From: Stentor coeruleus
Lineage: Eukaryota; Ciliophora; Heterotrichea; Heterotrichida; Stentoridae
Length of the DNA stretch: 64,000 nucleotides
Assembly: GCA_001970955.1 (NCBI GenBank)
Contig: MPUH01000216.1
Coordinates: forward strand, 1-64,000
Direction of reading: 5' to 3'
The translations under genes were made by a program, and so were the position numbers. Of the stretch, positions 30,348 through 41,185 are shown in pieces (the first letter of the stretch is position 1; every line of letters begins with the position of its first letter). The notes beneath the pieces were generated by a model. It searched no databases. It was given only the letters and a program-made list of their open reading frames with translations, and was not told the DNA's origin.

Positions 30348-33300
30348 TTATAATTTAAGAGATTTACTTGACTCTTTAAATGTCCGAGCTGAAACTGAAC
30401 CACTTTTTAAACTTTCAATATCTTCAATTAAATTATCAGTAAAAACATATTGGTCGTTAATTTTATTCAACCACGGTACTTCTGGTCTTATCAAAATTCC
30501 TTCAAATTTAAGCAAATCCATTAAAATATCAAAGCTGTCATTAAAATCTAAAGGTGGCTGCAGTCTAGGTATGCTAAAAGCAGGGCGTACTTTAATATTC
30601 GGGCACTCACTTAAAGACATCATCCTAAAATTATGTTCTAATTCACATCCTGAGCCAAAAGGAAGAATACTAATTTCAGCATTTTCTATAAACTTTACAT
30701 ACAAATCATGAGACAATTCCGAAACTTTCTCAAGTGCAGATTCAAACCCTTCAATCTCAGAATTTGAAAGATCAACAATTGTAAACAACAAATAAATTTC
30801 CCCACTATCAAAAAATTCAGGAGACTCAAGTATTGTATTAAAAATATCCTTTGCCCTATTTTCTAATGATTTTGATCCTTGAAGGATACAACATAAAGCA
30901 ATATTATATAAAATTTTCAAACGTTCATTACGTATTGTTTTATTTTCAGTGAAAATCAATTCTAATTGTGAATAGTTTATTATTTCAAGAACTTGTTCAA
31001 ATAGAGTAATTGCTAATAAGAAATCTTTTGTGTAAAATTTCTCAAGACCTAAAAGCCATGAATGGTATTTTTCATTGAAGATAAGACCAGGGCCTTGATT
31101 TTCGTTTTGTCCATTTAGTAAACTCATAATAATAGTTAAGTCGTTTTTTGGATCGTTTTCATCGATTTTTTCGAGGATTTCAAGGCATTCGTCGTATTTT
31201 TCTTGAAGGAGATATGAATGGGCCTTAAGAAGATTAAACTCTGTTATTTCAGGAAGTTTTTCTAAATAAGATAAAGNTAAACTCATAATAATAGTTAAGT
31301 CGTTTTTTGGATCGTTTTCATCAATTTTTTCGAGGATTTCAAGGCATTCGTCGTATTTTTCTTGAAGGAGGTATGAATGGGCCTTAAGAAGATTAAACTC
31401 TGTTATTTCAGGAAGTTTTTCTAAATAAGATAAAGCGTCTTCACATTTTTCACAGACAAGAAGTAGGTAAATGCTTAAAAGTGGAGCATTAGAATCATCA
31501 AGACTACTGATTTTTGAGATTAATTTTGAAGCTTTTTCGGAGTTTTCTGAATAATAAGCACAGAGACCACTGTATGGATAAAGACTTTTCAAACTTTTAT
31601 TTATCTTAAGAGCTATTTTGAAGTCCTGATATGCTTCATAATAACATTTCATAGTACAATGAGAAAAACCTCTCAATGCATAAGCTAAAAATGAAGGGTC
31701 TTCAGTTTCTCCTAAACTTTTATCTATCTTCTTCACACACCTATCAAAATCCTTCTGAACATATAAAAATAATGCTTCAAAAACATAAATTTCATTATCT
31801 TTATCACATTTGAGCTTTTTAAACTCTTCACATGCTTCTGAAGCATCATATCTATTTTCTCTTTCCTTTAAAATTAAACATAAAACCCTAAGCATTTTCC
31901 ACATAGGGTTAGAAAACTCATTGAAATATTCAGAATCTAATAATAACAAAGCTGAAGCATAATTTTCTAATTCTACTTCACACATAATAACGCATATCTC
32001 ATAATTAAACTGTGAAGCTTTATCAAGGGCTTCAAATTTTTGTGCTTTTTCATAGTCTTCAATAGCAGATGTGTATTTTTTCATAGAAAAATGACAAAAT
32101 GCTCTATAAATAATGCATTTATATGTTTTATCATTTGGTTTATCAAGGTCGATAAGCGATGAAAATTGTTTTATCGCTTCTTCATAGTTTGTATGTACTA
32201 ATGTTACCATAGCTTCTAGGTATTTAGTATATAATTGCTTTTTAAGAGATTTAGTTTCTTGTTTTAATCTGTTTAAAGTTGAAAAAGCTCCAAAAAAATC
32301 GTATTTATCTTCTTTGATTCTAGAGATTCTAAATAAAGCTCTTGATGAAATTTTTGGGTTTTCACAAAACTGAGCAACGTTTTCTAATAGTAGTTCAGCT
32401 TCATTATAATCTTTTTCACTTATTGTGCATTTACAAAGATAATAACAGGCTTCCCAGTTGTTTTTATCAGCTTTGATAAGATTTTCAAAGATATTTCGTG
32501 CTTCGAAGGTTTTACCGAAAGAATATTCTAGCTTGGCTTGCTCTTTTAGTAGGATTTTCTCATTGTAATTTGGCGTTTTTTTATATTTCTGTAAATATTT
32601 TACAGACATGTCGTAGTGTTTTTTTCGCTTCCAACAGTTGCTTAGTAGTAAAAAACTTTGAGCATTTTTGAATTTAGATAAGTCTTTAATCGCCTTATCA
32701 TAATCCTTGTTATACAAATACAACTTAGCTCTCAACATATAAGCCTTTTCATAATGTGGAAAGTGTTTCAAACATAATGCAACCATAGAAAGGGCTTTAA
32801 AAAAATCCTCCTGATAATAATAGCATTTAGCTAAAGCCAAATAAAGGTCAGGGCCATAAGTCTCATTAAGGAATTTGCACATCTCTAAGCACTTTTGAGC
32901 ATTTTCAAACATTTTCATATTCAAATAACATAATCCTTTCAAATACAACCCTTCTGAATTATCAGCTTCACATTCTAATTTTTCAATCAAATCCAAAGCT
33001 AACTCATAATTTTTTTTCAAAACCTCTCTTCTAACAACAGACAATGGGTTCTTTTTACAATTATTTTTCATAGGCAAATCTGTTTTGTATCTATAATCAA
33101 AACTTTTAGTCATTCTAGGATTATCCAAAGGATTTAAAGGTACACTTCCACTTATAGCTAAACTGTCCCTTACCCTTTTCATAACTTTTCTTTGAGTCTT
33201 ATCATCAAAAATTTTTTTGTTACCCATCTGCAAGTGTTTTTCAAGTTTGTTTTCGTAAATTTTCATAAATTCTGGCGATTGTGATGATCCTTTACTACGG

Positions 33301-33467
33301 AAAGGAAGACCTGCTGAGTTTTTGTGTGTTCTAAGTCGTGTGTGAGGAGAAAACTTTAGGGATTTTGATGGGACAGTATGAAGTGTTCGGGTTTTTATAG
33401 AGGAATCAAAGCTCACACCTGGTAAAATCCCTGTAAAAGCTGAGGAACGGTTGTGTTTTGTCGACAT
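30348..33467 (-). CDS. Tandem TPR-family protein, paralog 3 (length inflated by assembly join)
   Basis: As assembled the frame encodes 1039 residues including one X, but 53 of them are a false repeat. Bases 31119-31276 and 31278-31435 are two near-identical copies around an N at 31277. Removing one copy plus the N (159 bases) keeps the frame and gives about 986 aa, matching the other paralogs. The plan is the same: basic disordered N-terminus, TPR solenoid, NEAELLLENVAQ, YDFFGAFSTLNR, NPMWKMLRVLC, SGLCAYYSEN, GPGLIFNEKYHSW, and C-terminal LQPPLDFNDSFDILMDLL, RPEVPWL and YVFTD. The N-terminal IPKY motif of paralogs 1 and 2 is replaced by MTKSFDYRYKT. Function unknown. Confidence 0.85.
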   Translation of the reverse strand: MSTKHNRSSAFTGILPGVSFDSSIKTRTLHTVPSKSLKFSPHTRLRTHKNSAGLPFRSKGSSQSPEFMKIYENKLEKHLQMGNKKIFDDKTQRKVMKRVRDSLAISGSVPLNPLDNPRMTKSFDYRYKTDLPMKNNCKKNPLSVVRREVLKKNYELALDLIEKLECEADNSEGLYLKGLCYLNMKMFENAQKCLEMCKFLNETYGPDLYLALAKCYYYQEDFFKALSMVALCLKHFPHYEKAYMLRAKLYLYNKDYDKAIKDLSKFKNAQSFLLLSNCWKRKKHYDMSVKYLQKYKKTPNYNEKILLKEQAKLEYSFGKTFEARNIFENLIKADKNNWEACYYLCKCTISEKDYNEAELLLENVAQFCENPKISSRALFRISRIKEDKYDFFGAFSTLNRLKQETKSLKKQLYTKYLEAMVTLVHTNYEEAIKQFSSLIDLDKPNDKTYKCIIYRAFCHFSMKKYTSAIEDYEKAQKFEALDKASQFNYEICVIMCEVELENYASALLLLDSEYFNEFSNPMWKMLRVLCLILKERENRYDASEACEEFKKLKCDKDNEIYVFEALFLYVQKDFDRCVKKIDKSLGETEDPSFLAYALRGFSHCTMKCYYEAYQDFKIALKINKSLKSLYPYSGLCAYYSENSEKASKLISKISSLDDSNAPLLSIYLLLVCEKCEDALSYLEKLPEITEFNLLKAHSYLLQEKYDECLEILEKIDENDPKNDLTIIMSLXLSYLEKLPEITEFNLLKAHSYLLQEKYDECLEILEKIDENDPKNDLTIIMSLLNGQNENQGPGLIFNEKYHSWLLGLEKFYTKDFLLAITLFEQVLEIINYSQLELIFTENKTIRNERLKILYNIALCCILQGSKSLENRAKDIFNTILESPEFFDSGEIYLLFTIVDLSNSEIEGFESALEKVSELSHDLYVKFIENAEISILPFGSGCELEHNFRMMSLSECPNIKVRPAFSIPRLQPPLDFNDSFDILMDLLKFEGILIRPEVPWLNKINDQYVFTDNLIEDIESLKSGSVSARTFKESSKSLKL
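31119..31435. repeat. 158-bp duplication across a single N inside TPR paralog 3
   Basis: The two copies (31119-31276 and 31278-31435) differ by two substitutions, both G/A, in the segments TCGATT versus TCAATT and GGAGATATG versus GGAGGTATG. The pattern suggests two overlapping contigs, perhaps from different alleles, joined without merging. Because 159 is divisible by three the reading frame survives. Confidence 0.88.
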
Positions 33468-33879
33468 GAAATTTGTTTATTAATGCAGATTTTTATTAGA
33501 CTTTTTTTTATATGTTTATTGTTAGATTTTGATGTTATGATTTTGGGATTATAGATATGATAAGGGTTTTTGGATTTAGCATAGGATTGGGGTTTTAAAA
33601 ATAGGTTTACGGTTGATTTAGGGTTATTTACAGATAGAAAGGGTTTTATTTGTTTGAATTTTTAGACTTTTATGGTATTTGGATAATTTTGAATTAGGGA
33701 TTATAATTTTGTGATTTGTGTAAAGAACTTTTTATATGGTTATTTAGTTATTTTGTTGATATGGAGAAGATTTAGTTGATTTTATTTTTTTATGAAGTGA
33801 TTGTATAAAGTGAAAATTTTATTTTAGATATGTCTGAGGATGATATAGCAAGTTTATGACTTTGTGGATTTTTAAATAT
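33468..33879. other. Spacer between TPR paralogs 3 and 4
   Basis: 412 bases, G/T-rich on the plus strand. Nothing recognised. Confidence 0.55.
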
Positions 33880-36852
33880 TTATATTAATGAATCTGATTT
33901 GCTTTTATCACGAAAAATCAGGTAAGATTTGTATTTTTTCTTTATATCGATATTGATTTTAGATTCACTTTTATTACTTTCAATATCATCTATAAGTGTA
34001 TCAGTAAACACATATTTATTCTCCACTTTATTAAGCCACGGTATTTCAGGCCTAACAGTCAACCCTTCTATTTTAAGTAAATTCAACAACACATCTAAAG
34101 TATCATTAAAATCTAAAGGAGGCTGAAGTGAAGGAATTCTTACAGCAGGACGACACATAATTTTAGGATACTCTGGAAGTTCAATAAGGGGAAACAAACT
34201 ACAAAATTCGCTTTTTGTATTCAAAGGCAATATATGAATTTCATCATTATTAATAAATGATGCACACAGTTCTCTATCAAAATGCGCTATATCCTGTAAT
34301 TTTTCCTGTGCACTAGCAGAATCTTCTAAAGAAATATTTATAATCGCACTTAAAAGTAAAAAATAAGGACATTGTCTGTTTTCTTCATATCCAAAAATTT
34401 CTTTCATTATCATCTGAGCTTTAAGTAAACCTTTTTTAGATTTCTGCATTATATTGCAAAGCGCCATATTATAAAGTATCTCACAACGTTCTTCTTCTAT
34501 AAAATAATTATCGCTAAAAGCAAGGTCATCATCATCAGAAGATATAACGTTAAAGATAAGTTTAAAAAGGTCATTAGCATATTCATATTGTTTATTATAA
34601 ACCTTCTCAAGTGCTTCAATCCATAATGCATATTTTTCATTAAATATTATCCCTGGCCCTGAAGTATGAAAAAGCCCATTTTTCAAACTTCTTATTATAA
34701 CAATATCATTACTAGTATCCAAACAGTCAATACCATCAAGACAATTTAAACAATCATCATATTTAGCTTGTAAAAGAAAACAATGAGCTTTAATCAAATT
34801 GATTTCAGGACTATTTGGAATTTTGTCAATCAGTTCTAAAGCATCATCAGGAGATTGACATACCATTAATAAATATAAAGATAATAAAGGAGCATTTGGA
34901 TCTTTAAGTTTACTAATTTTCTTAAAATCTTTTATCGCTGTTTTTTCATCTCCAGAAAAAAATGCACAAAGTCCTCTATACGGGAATAAGCTTTTAAGAT
35001 GTTTGTTTATGTTTAAGGAAGAATTGAAATCATCAAAAGCTTCTTGATAGTTTTTCAAAGCTATATGACAGAAACCCCTTAAAGCAAGGCATAAAAATGA
35101 ACTTTTTTCAGCTAAATCTATTGATCTATTAGCTTGTTCAAATGATACTTCAAATTTCCTCTCAAAATAATTACATAGAGATGCTAAAAAAAAAAACTCT
35201 TTATCTTTTTTAGGTTTTTTTATAGACTTTAGCTCTTGTGATGCCTCTGAAATATTGTAATCTTTATCACTACTTTTATACAACAAACAATGTACTCTTA
35301 TAATCTGCCACATAGGGTTATTATAATTTTCAAATTTTTCAAGAGGTAATAATTCCAATGCTGATTGAAAATTCGTTGCACAATACTCACTCATAGCTAA
35401 AGATACTATAAAATTATACATCGAAGCCTTGTCTAACTCTCCAAACTCTTCTGCTTTTTTATAATCACCAGCAGCCATTGTAAATTTCTTCAAACAAAAA
35501 TACGCAAATCCTCTATACAATAAGCATCTTTGCGGAAACTCTAATCCTTTTATCCCTAATAATTCACTTAATATATTCACAGCATCAACAAAATTATTTT
35601 GTACAATATTATACATAGCTTCAATATGTTTAAAATGTATCAGTTTTGTTGGTGATACAATTTCCCCTCTAAGTCTTTTAAGATAATCATAAGCGCCATA
35701 AAAATCTCCATTCTTCAGTTTTATACAAGAAAGTTTTATAATAGCTTTATCAGCTAAATCTTCATTTTCTTTATTTTGGGCAACTTTTTCTAAGAGAAGT
35801 TCAGCATCTATGAATTCTTCTAATGAACTTTTGCATTTAGATAAATAATATGCGGTTTCTATATAATAATTTTTACATAGATTTAGTGCTTGTAAGGATG
35901 CTTTATATGAATGAAAGTGATATTCTAATTTTCCTAATTCTAAATAGTATCGATCTAAGGTTTTTGTATGGGTTTTGTATTTTTCAAGGTATTTTTTTGC
36001 TGCACTGTAATGCTTTTTACCTTTCCAACATAAGGATATATAGAGAAAAGATTGAGGATAGTTGAATGATTTGAAATCTTTTAAGGCTAGATCGTAGTTT
36101 TGGAGTTTTAATTGTAGTTTACCACGCATAAAATAAGCTTGGGTATGAGATGGGAAGTTTTTTATACAGGAATTTAGGGTTTGTAGGGCGCTTTCATGAT
36201 TTTTTAAAGAGATGTAACAGTTGTAAATGTTCATGAAAAGGTTTTCTGAAATAGTTTTGGGTGATGATGCTAAAGATTCGAAGTCATCGATTGCTTTCTT
36301 GTAATTACCCAGATACATGTTACAGACACCTTTTAGATAAATTGTTTCTTTGTTTTTTGCATGTTTCACAACTTTTTCCAATAAATCCAAAGCTCCAGTA
36401 TAGTTTTTTCTATGCATTTCGACTTTTACTGCTTCATATATAGATTTTTCTTTTTTAGCATGTTCTTTAAAACTTGTGTTAGCCTTTTTTCTCTCATATC
36501 CTTCAGTATTTTCTCTACCATCAGTACTGTCGTAGGTTCGATAAATTACACTTAAATTCTTTTGGCGTGTACGCTTTGGTTTTTTTATATTTGTATTCAT
36601 TAGGAACTTCTGTTTCAATGTATCAGAAATCAAGTAACTCTCAAAACGATATATTTTAGAAAAATCAGGTGTGTTTGCTGATTCTCGTAATTTCATAGAA
36701 ATGTTACTAGAATTTTTTCTATGCTTGCGTTTTGGTGTTGGTGAAGTTTGTATGAAATCTTTAGTAAGTGGGCAAGGCTTCTGAACTTTGAGAGAATCAA
36801 ATTTTGTATTCGTTGATGATGTGGAAAATGTGCTTTTGTTGTACTGAATCAT
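33880..36852 (-). CDS. Tandem TPR-family protein, paralog 4
   Basis: The 990-aa protein begins with a disordered, basic ~130-residue region containing RTYDSTD at the place of the TFDN motif. A TPR solenoid follows to about residue 885. Shared blocks are DAELLLEKVAQ, GDFYGAYDYLKR, NPMWQIIRVHCLL, RGLCAFFSGD and GPGIIFNEKYALW. The C-terminus shows LQPPLDFNDTLDVLLNLL, RPEIPWL from residue 934 and YVFTD, followed by a basic tail. Valine in the RPEVPW block is replaced by Ile here. Single exon. Function unknown. Confidence 0.85.
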   Translation of the reverse strand: MIQYNKSTFSTSSTNTKFDSLKVQKPCPLTKDFIQTSPTPKRKHRKNSSNISMKLRESANTPDFSKIYRFESYLISDTLKQKFLMNTNIKKPKRTRQKNLSVIYRTYDSTDGRENTEGYERKKANTSFKEHAKKEKSIYEAVKVEMHRKNYTGALDLLEKVVKHAKNKETIYLKGVCNMYLGNYKKAIDDFESLASSPKTISENLFMNIYNCYISLKNHESALQTLNSCIKNFPSHTQAYFMRGKLQLKLQNYDLALKDFKSFNYPQSFLYISLCWKGKKHYSAAKKYLEKYKTHTKTLDRYYLELGKLEYHFHSYKASLQALNLCKNYYIETAYYLSKCKSSLEEFIDAELLLEKVAQNKENEDLADKAIIKLSCIKLKNGDFYGAYDYLKRLRGEIVSPTKLIHFKHIEAMYNIVQNNFVDAVNILSELLGIKGLEFPQRCLLYRGFAYFCLKKFTMAAGDYKKAEEFGELDKASMYNFIVSLAMSEYCATNFQSALELLPLEKFENYNNPMWQIIRVHCLLYKSSDKDYNISEASQELKSIKKPKKDKEFFFLASLCNYFERKFEVSFEQANRSIDLAEKSSFLCLALRGFCHIALKNYQEAFDDFNSSLNINKHLKSLFPYRGLCAFFSGDEKTAIKDFKKISKLKDPNAPLLSLYLLMVCQSPDDALELIDKIPNSPEINLIKAHCFLLQAKYDDCLNCLDGIDCLDTSNDIVIIRSLKNGLFHTSGPGIIFNEKYALWIEALEKVYNKQYEYANDLFKLIFNVISSDDDDLAFSDNYFIEEERCEILYNMALCNIMQKSKKGLLKAQMIMKEIFGYEENRQCPYFLLLSAIINISLEDSASAQEKLQDIAHFDRELCASFINNDEIHILPLNTKSEFCSLFPLIELPEYPKIMCRPAVRIPSLQPPLDFNDTLDVLLNLLKIEGLTVRPEIPWLNKVENKYVFTDTLIDDIESNKSESKINIDIKKKYKSYLIFRDKSKSDSLI

Positions 36853-36890
36853 GCTATTTTATAATGAAAAGGAAATAGTTTAAATGGTTA

Positions 36891-37095
36891 GAAGTAGTTT
36901 TAAATGTTTTAAAATATGAATATTAAATTGAAAATTTTTTTGTTATAATGAATTTATAGTTAAACCAAAATTTGAAGCTTATTTTTCAAATANGAAGTAG
37001 TTTTAAATGTTTTAAAATATGAATATTAAACTGAAAATTTTTTTGTTATAATGAATTTATAGTTAAACCAAAATTTGAAGCTTATTTTTCAAATA
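36891..37095. repeat. 102-bp duplication across a single N (assembly join)
   Basis: Bases 36891-36992 recur at 36994-37095 with one T/C difference, and an N at 36993 lies between. It is intergenic. Confidence 0.85.
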
Positions 37096-37193
37096 TTTCA
37101 GTTTAAGATTTTTTTTGAAAATAAATCAGCTTTTTTTATTTAANATTTCAGTTTAAGATTTTTTTTGAAAATAAATCAGCTTTTTTTATTTAA
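37095..37193. repeat. 49-bp duplication across a single N (assembly join)
   Basis: Bases 37095-37143 recur exactly at 37145-37193 with an N at 37144. It follows immediately on the previous join, so a tiny contig was probably threaded between two others. Confidence 0.85.
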
Positions 37194-37728
37194 GTTTTGG
37201 CAAAGAGGACTATACCAGGAAAAAATCAAAATCATACTAGCTAGATTTACTTTATTAAGCAAGATAATCAATTAGATTTTCTATATAACTAGTTTTCTCA
37301 CTTAAATCCTATATTTTATAAACTAATTTTCAATATGCCTATAAATGTAAATGTTTGATTGTATAAATTTATATAACTAAGTTTTATGTTTCACAAAATA
37401 AACATGGTTTGATAGTATCTATGCAACTTAGAGATATGTTAAAAAGAACTGGTATTAGTTTAAACGAATATTTTTCAATGCCCATATAAACCTAAATAAA
37501 ATATTATATAACCAAGCACCTTTACTTACTTTATATATAAAACTCAAAGCACTCAAACTACTCAAAAACTATCACCCAATCAATAATAAAACTACAAAAA
37601 TAAACCCATAATATTTTATCATAACTCATTCTCAATAAACTTTTCTCAACTTCAAATCCATTTAAAATCCGCTTCTTATTCTCTATTTTATTTATTATCA
37701 TCTACCTTATATATCAATACAACAAATT

Positions 37729-40700
37729 CTAACTAGGAACATTCTTAAGATGAGCTCTAACAAAATACCTATACTTGTTATACGATTTCAACTCATCTCT
37801 TTGTGTTACTTTATTACTATCACAATCCACAGTATCTTCAAATTCTTGATCAGTAAACTTATACCATTTCTCAATCTTAGTCATCCATGGAACTTCAGGT
37901 CTAATCTGAAACTTATAACACTCAAGTAATTTAATAATAATATCATAAGTATCTTCAAATTCAAATGGAGGCATAAACTTAGGTGTTGGGACACATGGTC
38001 TAAAGTTTACTCTTGAATATCCAGGAAACTGGATAAAAGGTATGAATTTAGATAACCCTTCATTAGTTTTCAAAGGTAAAATCTCCAAATCCTCATCATT
38101 CATAAACTTTTCAAACAAGTCCTGAGCATTTTTTTTCACTTTTTTAAAATACTTGTCAGCTTCTTGATTGTTGTCTAAGCATACTTCAACAATAGCACAA
38201 AGTAAATAAATTTGAGCACGATGATCTTTAGCTAATATCGTGGCTATTTCTGAGAGGATTTTTAAAGCTGAAGCAAAACTACTCTATATTAAAATTACTT
38301 TAGTTTGTTGTAATATACAACATATAGCAATGTTATATAAGACTCCACAGTTTTCTTCTTGGATAATAAGATTATGTAAAAAAAGTGAGTTTTTAGTATT
38401 GGTATATATATTTCCTAGAATATCTTCTAAGTTACGAACTGCTGTTTCTAATTCAAGAGTATAGATTTTTTCTATAGTTTTAATCCATAATGTATATTTT
38501 TCACTGAAAATAATCCCAGTACCTTGGATATTAACTTGACCTTTTAAGAGTTTTTCAATAATTTTTATATCAATTTCAGTGTTTTCTTGTGTAGTCTTTT
38601 TTAATATCTCAACAGCTTCAGTGAAGTTTTCTTTTATCAACATGCAATGGGCTTGGATTAAAAACTTCTCATCATTATCTTCAATTTTACTCAAAAGCTC
38701 AAGAGCTTTATCTATATTATCAGTTGTGATATACAAATAAACTGATAAAAGTGTTGCTTCAGAGTCAGGAAGTTCAGATACTTTTTTTATATCTTCATAT
38801 GCTTCATCATTACAATTAATAAAATATGCACAAATACTTCTATAAGGGTAAATATTATTAAAATCTGAGTCCATATTAATAACTGAAGTCAAATCTTTAT
38901 AAGCTTGAGAATATTTTAATAATGGGATATATGAAAATGCTCTTATAACATAACTAAGAATATTAGCTTTGTCTGTAATTTTAAAATATTTCTCAATCTT
39001 TTCTGCTGATGATGTATAATTCCCTTCTAAGTATTTTATAATAGCTTGAAAAAATAATAATTCCCCATCGTTGTTTAGTTCTTCAATAGACTCAATCTCA
39101 GATTGAATGTTGTAATAGTTTTTATCAGAAAAATTGTTTATAATAAGACAACTTACTCGGATTATATGCCACATAGGGTTGTGATAATTGGTAAAACTTC
39201 CAATGTTTAGAATTTCTAAAGCTGAGGAATAGTTTTTTTTATTATATTCGATTAAAGCTTGAGAAATTTTATAGTTGAAGTTAGAAGAGCGGTCGAGTTT
39301 TTTGATTTCTCCAGCATAGGTGTAGTCTGAATAAGATTCTTCTATGCGATAAAGGGAAAAATACCCAAAAGCTCTGTAAATATAACATTTATAAAGTAAG
39401 TCTTTTGGAGGGTTTTCTGATAATAAGGAATTGAAATGCTCTAAAGCTTCAGGAAAATGCTGTTGGACTATAGCGAACATGGATTCAGCATATTTTTCGT
39501 GAAGGTATTTTGAACGTGATACCATGGATATGTTGTTTGAGTTAAAAATATAGTCTGAAGGTTTTTTCATAAGGAAGTCAGCTTTTTTTAAATGGTTTTG
39601 GATTGAAGTTAATGTTTGTTTTTGGTTTAAGGCTACAACTTCTGCTTTTTTTCTTGCTAGTGTTGAATAAGCCCCATAAAAATCGTTCTGTTCAATTTTC
39701 AGCTTCGATATTTTAAACACAGCCCTTGTGGCTAGTTTATCATCTTTCGTTTTCTGAGCCACTTTTTCTAATAACAACTCCGCTTCTTCATTATCCCCAA
39801 GAGCAATTTTGCACTTACTCAAATAATAAACAGCCTCAAAATCACATTTTTCAACCTTTAAAGCATTATCAAAAAAATTCACAGCTTTTTGATACCTCCT
39901 AAATTTATACTCTAATTTCCCAGCTTCAACATTATAAAAAACCCCATCCCCAGTATCTATTTTGAATTTTTCCAAACATTCAACAGCTTTATCATAATTA
40001 TGTAAACCCTTCCAACACCTTTCAATAAACAAATATTTTTTTATATTGTTTGTCTTATTAAAACATTCAATTGCATCAAGGAATTTTTTTTTAAACATAG
40101 AAAATTTCCCTTTACAATAATACGATTCAAGGTAATCTGGGAATTTTTCTATACAAATCTCGATAGTCTTAAGAGCTTTTTTATAGTTTTTAAGTTTTTT
40201 ATAGCATTTAAACAGATTTATGAGGATTTTTGGGGAGTTAAATTGTGAAGACCTTTTGATTAAAAGGAAATCTTGTAAGGATTTTTGAAGCTGGCCGGTT
40301 TTTAGATAGCATATGCCACGAAGGTAACGAAGTTTTATATTTTCAAAGTCTTTGAGGAGAGTTTCAATTGTAATTAAAGCTTGTTTGTAGTTTTTATTTT
40401 TGATTTCTTGTTTTATATCTTTGTATTGGTTTTTAGGGAGAAAAGATTTCCTACGACGATTTAGGGTTATTGGGCTTGTGCCTTGACTTGAAACTTTATC
40501 TTGATTTCTTGTTGTAAAAAAGCTTAATTTGTTTGTGTTAAGTCTTCTTTTTGATAAAACTCTTGGTTTAGGAAAACTGAAAGCAGTACTTTGTCCAATA
40601 TAAGCTGAATGGATTTGCTCTCCTCTTGATTTTTCTAACCTTGTATTTGAGAGAACTCTTGTACATTCAGATTTAGTCTTTCCTGTTATCCTCCTTGGTA

Positions 40701-40809
40701 ATGGTGTTGTTGAAATAGGTAGTAAAGACCCGGCTGCGTTCCTTGTTCTGAATTGAGAATTTGGTTTTTTTTCTTCCCAATATTTTGGAGAACTCATATC
40801 TGTAAGCAT
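37729..40809 (-). CDS. Tandem TPR-family protein, paralog 5 (one intron)
   Basis: A 15-nt intron at 38284-38298 joins two exons (2511 and 555 nt) into a 1021-aa protein. It is the most divergent paralog. The basic N-terminus lacks the TFDN-type motif. An extra ~40 residues near 385-430 (including LTSIQNHLKKADFLMKK) interrupt the solenoid directly after the conserved NDFYGAYSTLARKKAE block. Other shared blocks are EEAELLLEKVAQ, NPMWHIIRVSCL, YRSICAYF and GTGIIFSEKYTLW. The C-terminus is degenerate: MPPFEFEDTYDIIIKLL, RPEVPWM and WYKFTD, then a different tail. It is the only member of the array with an intron. Function unknown. Confidence 0.85.
38284..38298 (-). other. 15-nt intron of TPR paralog 5
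   Basis: On the minus strand this reads GTAATTTTAATATAG, with A at position 10. It contains an in-frame TAG, and removal reunites the two halves of a protein that is colinear with its paralogs. Confidence 0.9.
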
Positions 40810-41185
40810 TTTTTAAAAGAATGATATAGCCATTCATAGCATGGTAACTGATTAAAAAAAGCAAGTATTATTCATAATTGTTATTAGATTTATAACTAAG
40901 ATTACACTTGGTAAAGTTTGTTTATAAGAGGTTGAAAGTGTACTTTAGATAACTTATTATTAAAGGCAAATAAAAGCCCATCTCTGCAAAACACTTGTAA
41001 GGCATAAGCAAAAAAAAATCTCATATTTCTTTTTAACTTTCACACTTTTCAATATCTAATAAAAGAAATGACTATTTTCTTATAAACATAATCAAATTTT
41101 AATCCCTAATATAATCTTATGAAAAATAAATTATTTTTAAAACAAAAATTCAATCGAAATCTCATCATTCAAAAAACAATATAAT
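40810..41185. other. Divergent spacer
   Basis: 376 bases between the TPR array and FAHD1, A/C-rich in the right half. Nothing recognised. Confidence 0.55.

Larger units (their letters stand above)
36853..37728. other. Spacer between TPR paralogs 4 and 5, with two assembly joins
   Basis: 876 bases holding two N-separated duplications (36891-37095 and 37095-37193). After allowing for these, the real spacer is about 725 bases. It is A/C-rich on the right. No gene is seen. Confidence 0.55.

Noticed and set aside
36891-37193. Mobile element or inverted-repeat structure between TPR paralogs 4 and 5
   Set aside because: The repeated sequence is explained by two adjacent assembly joins, and no transposase or terminal repeats are visible.
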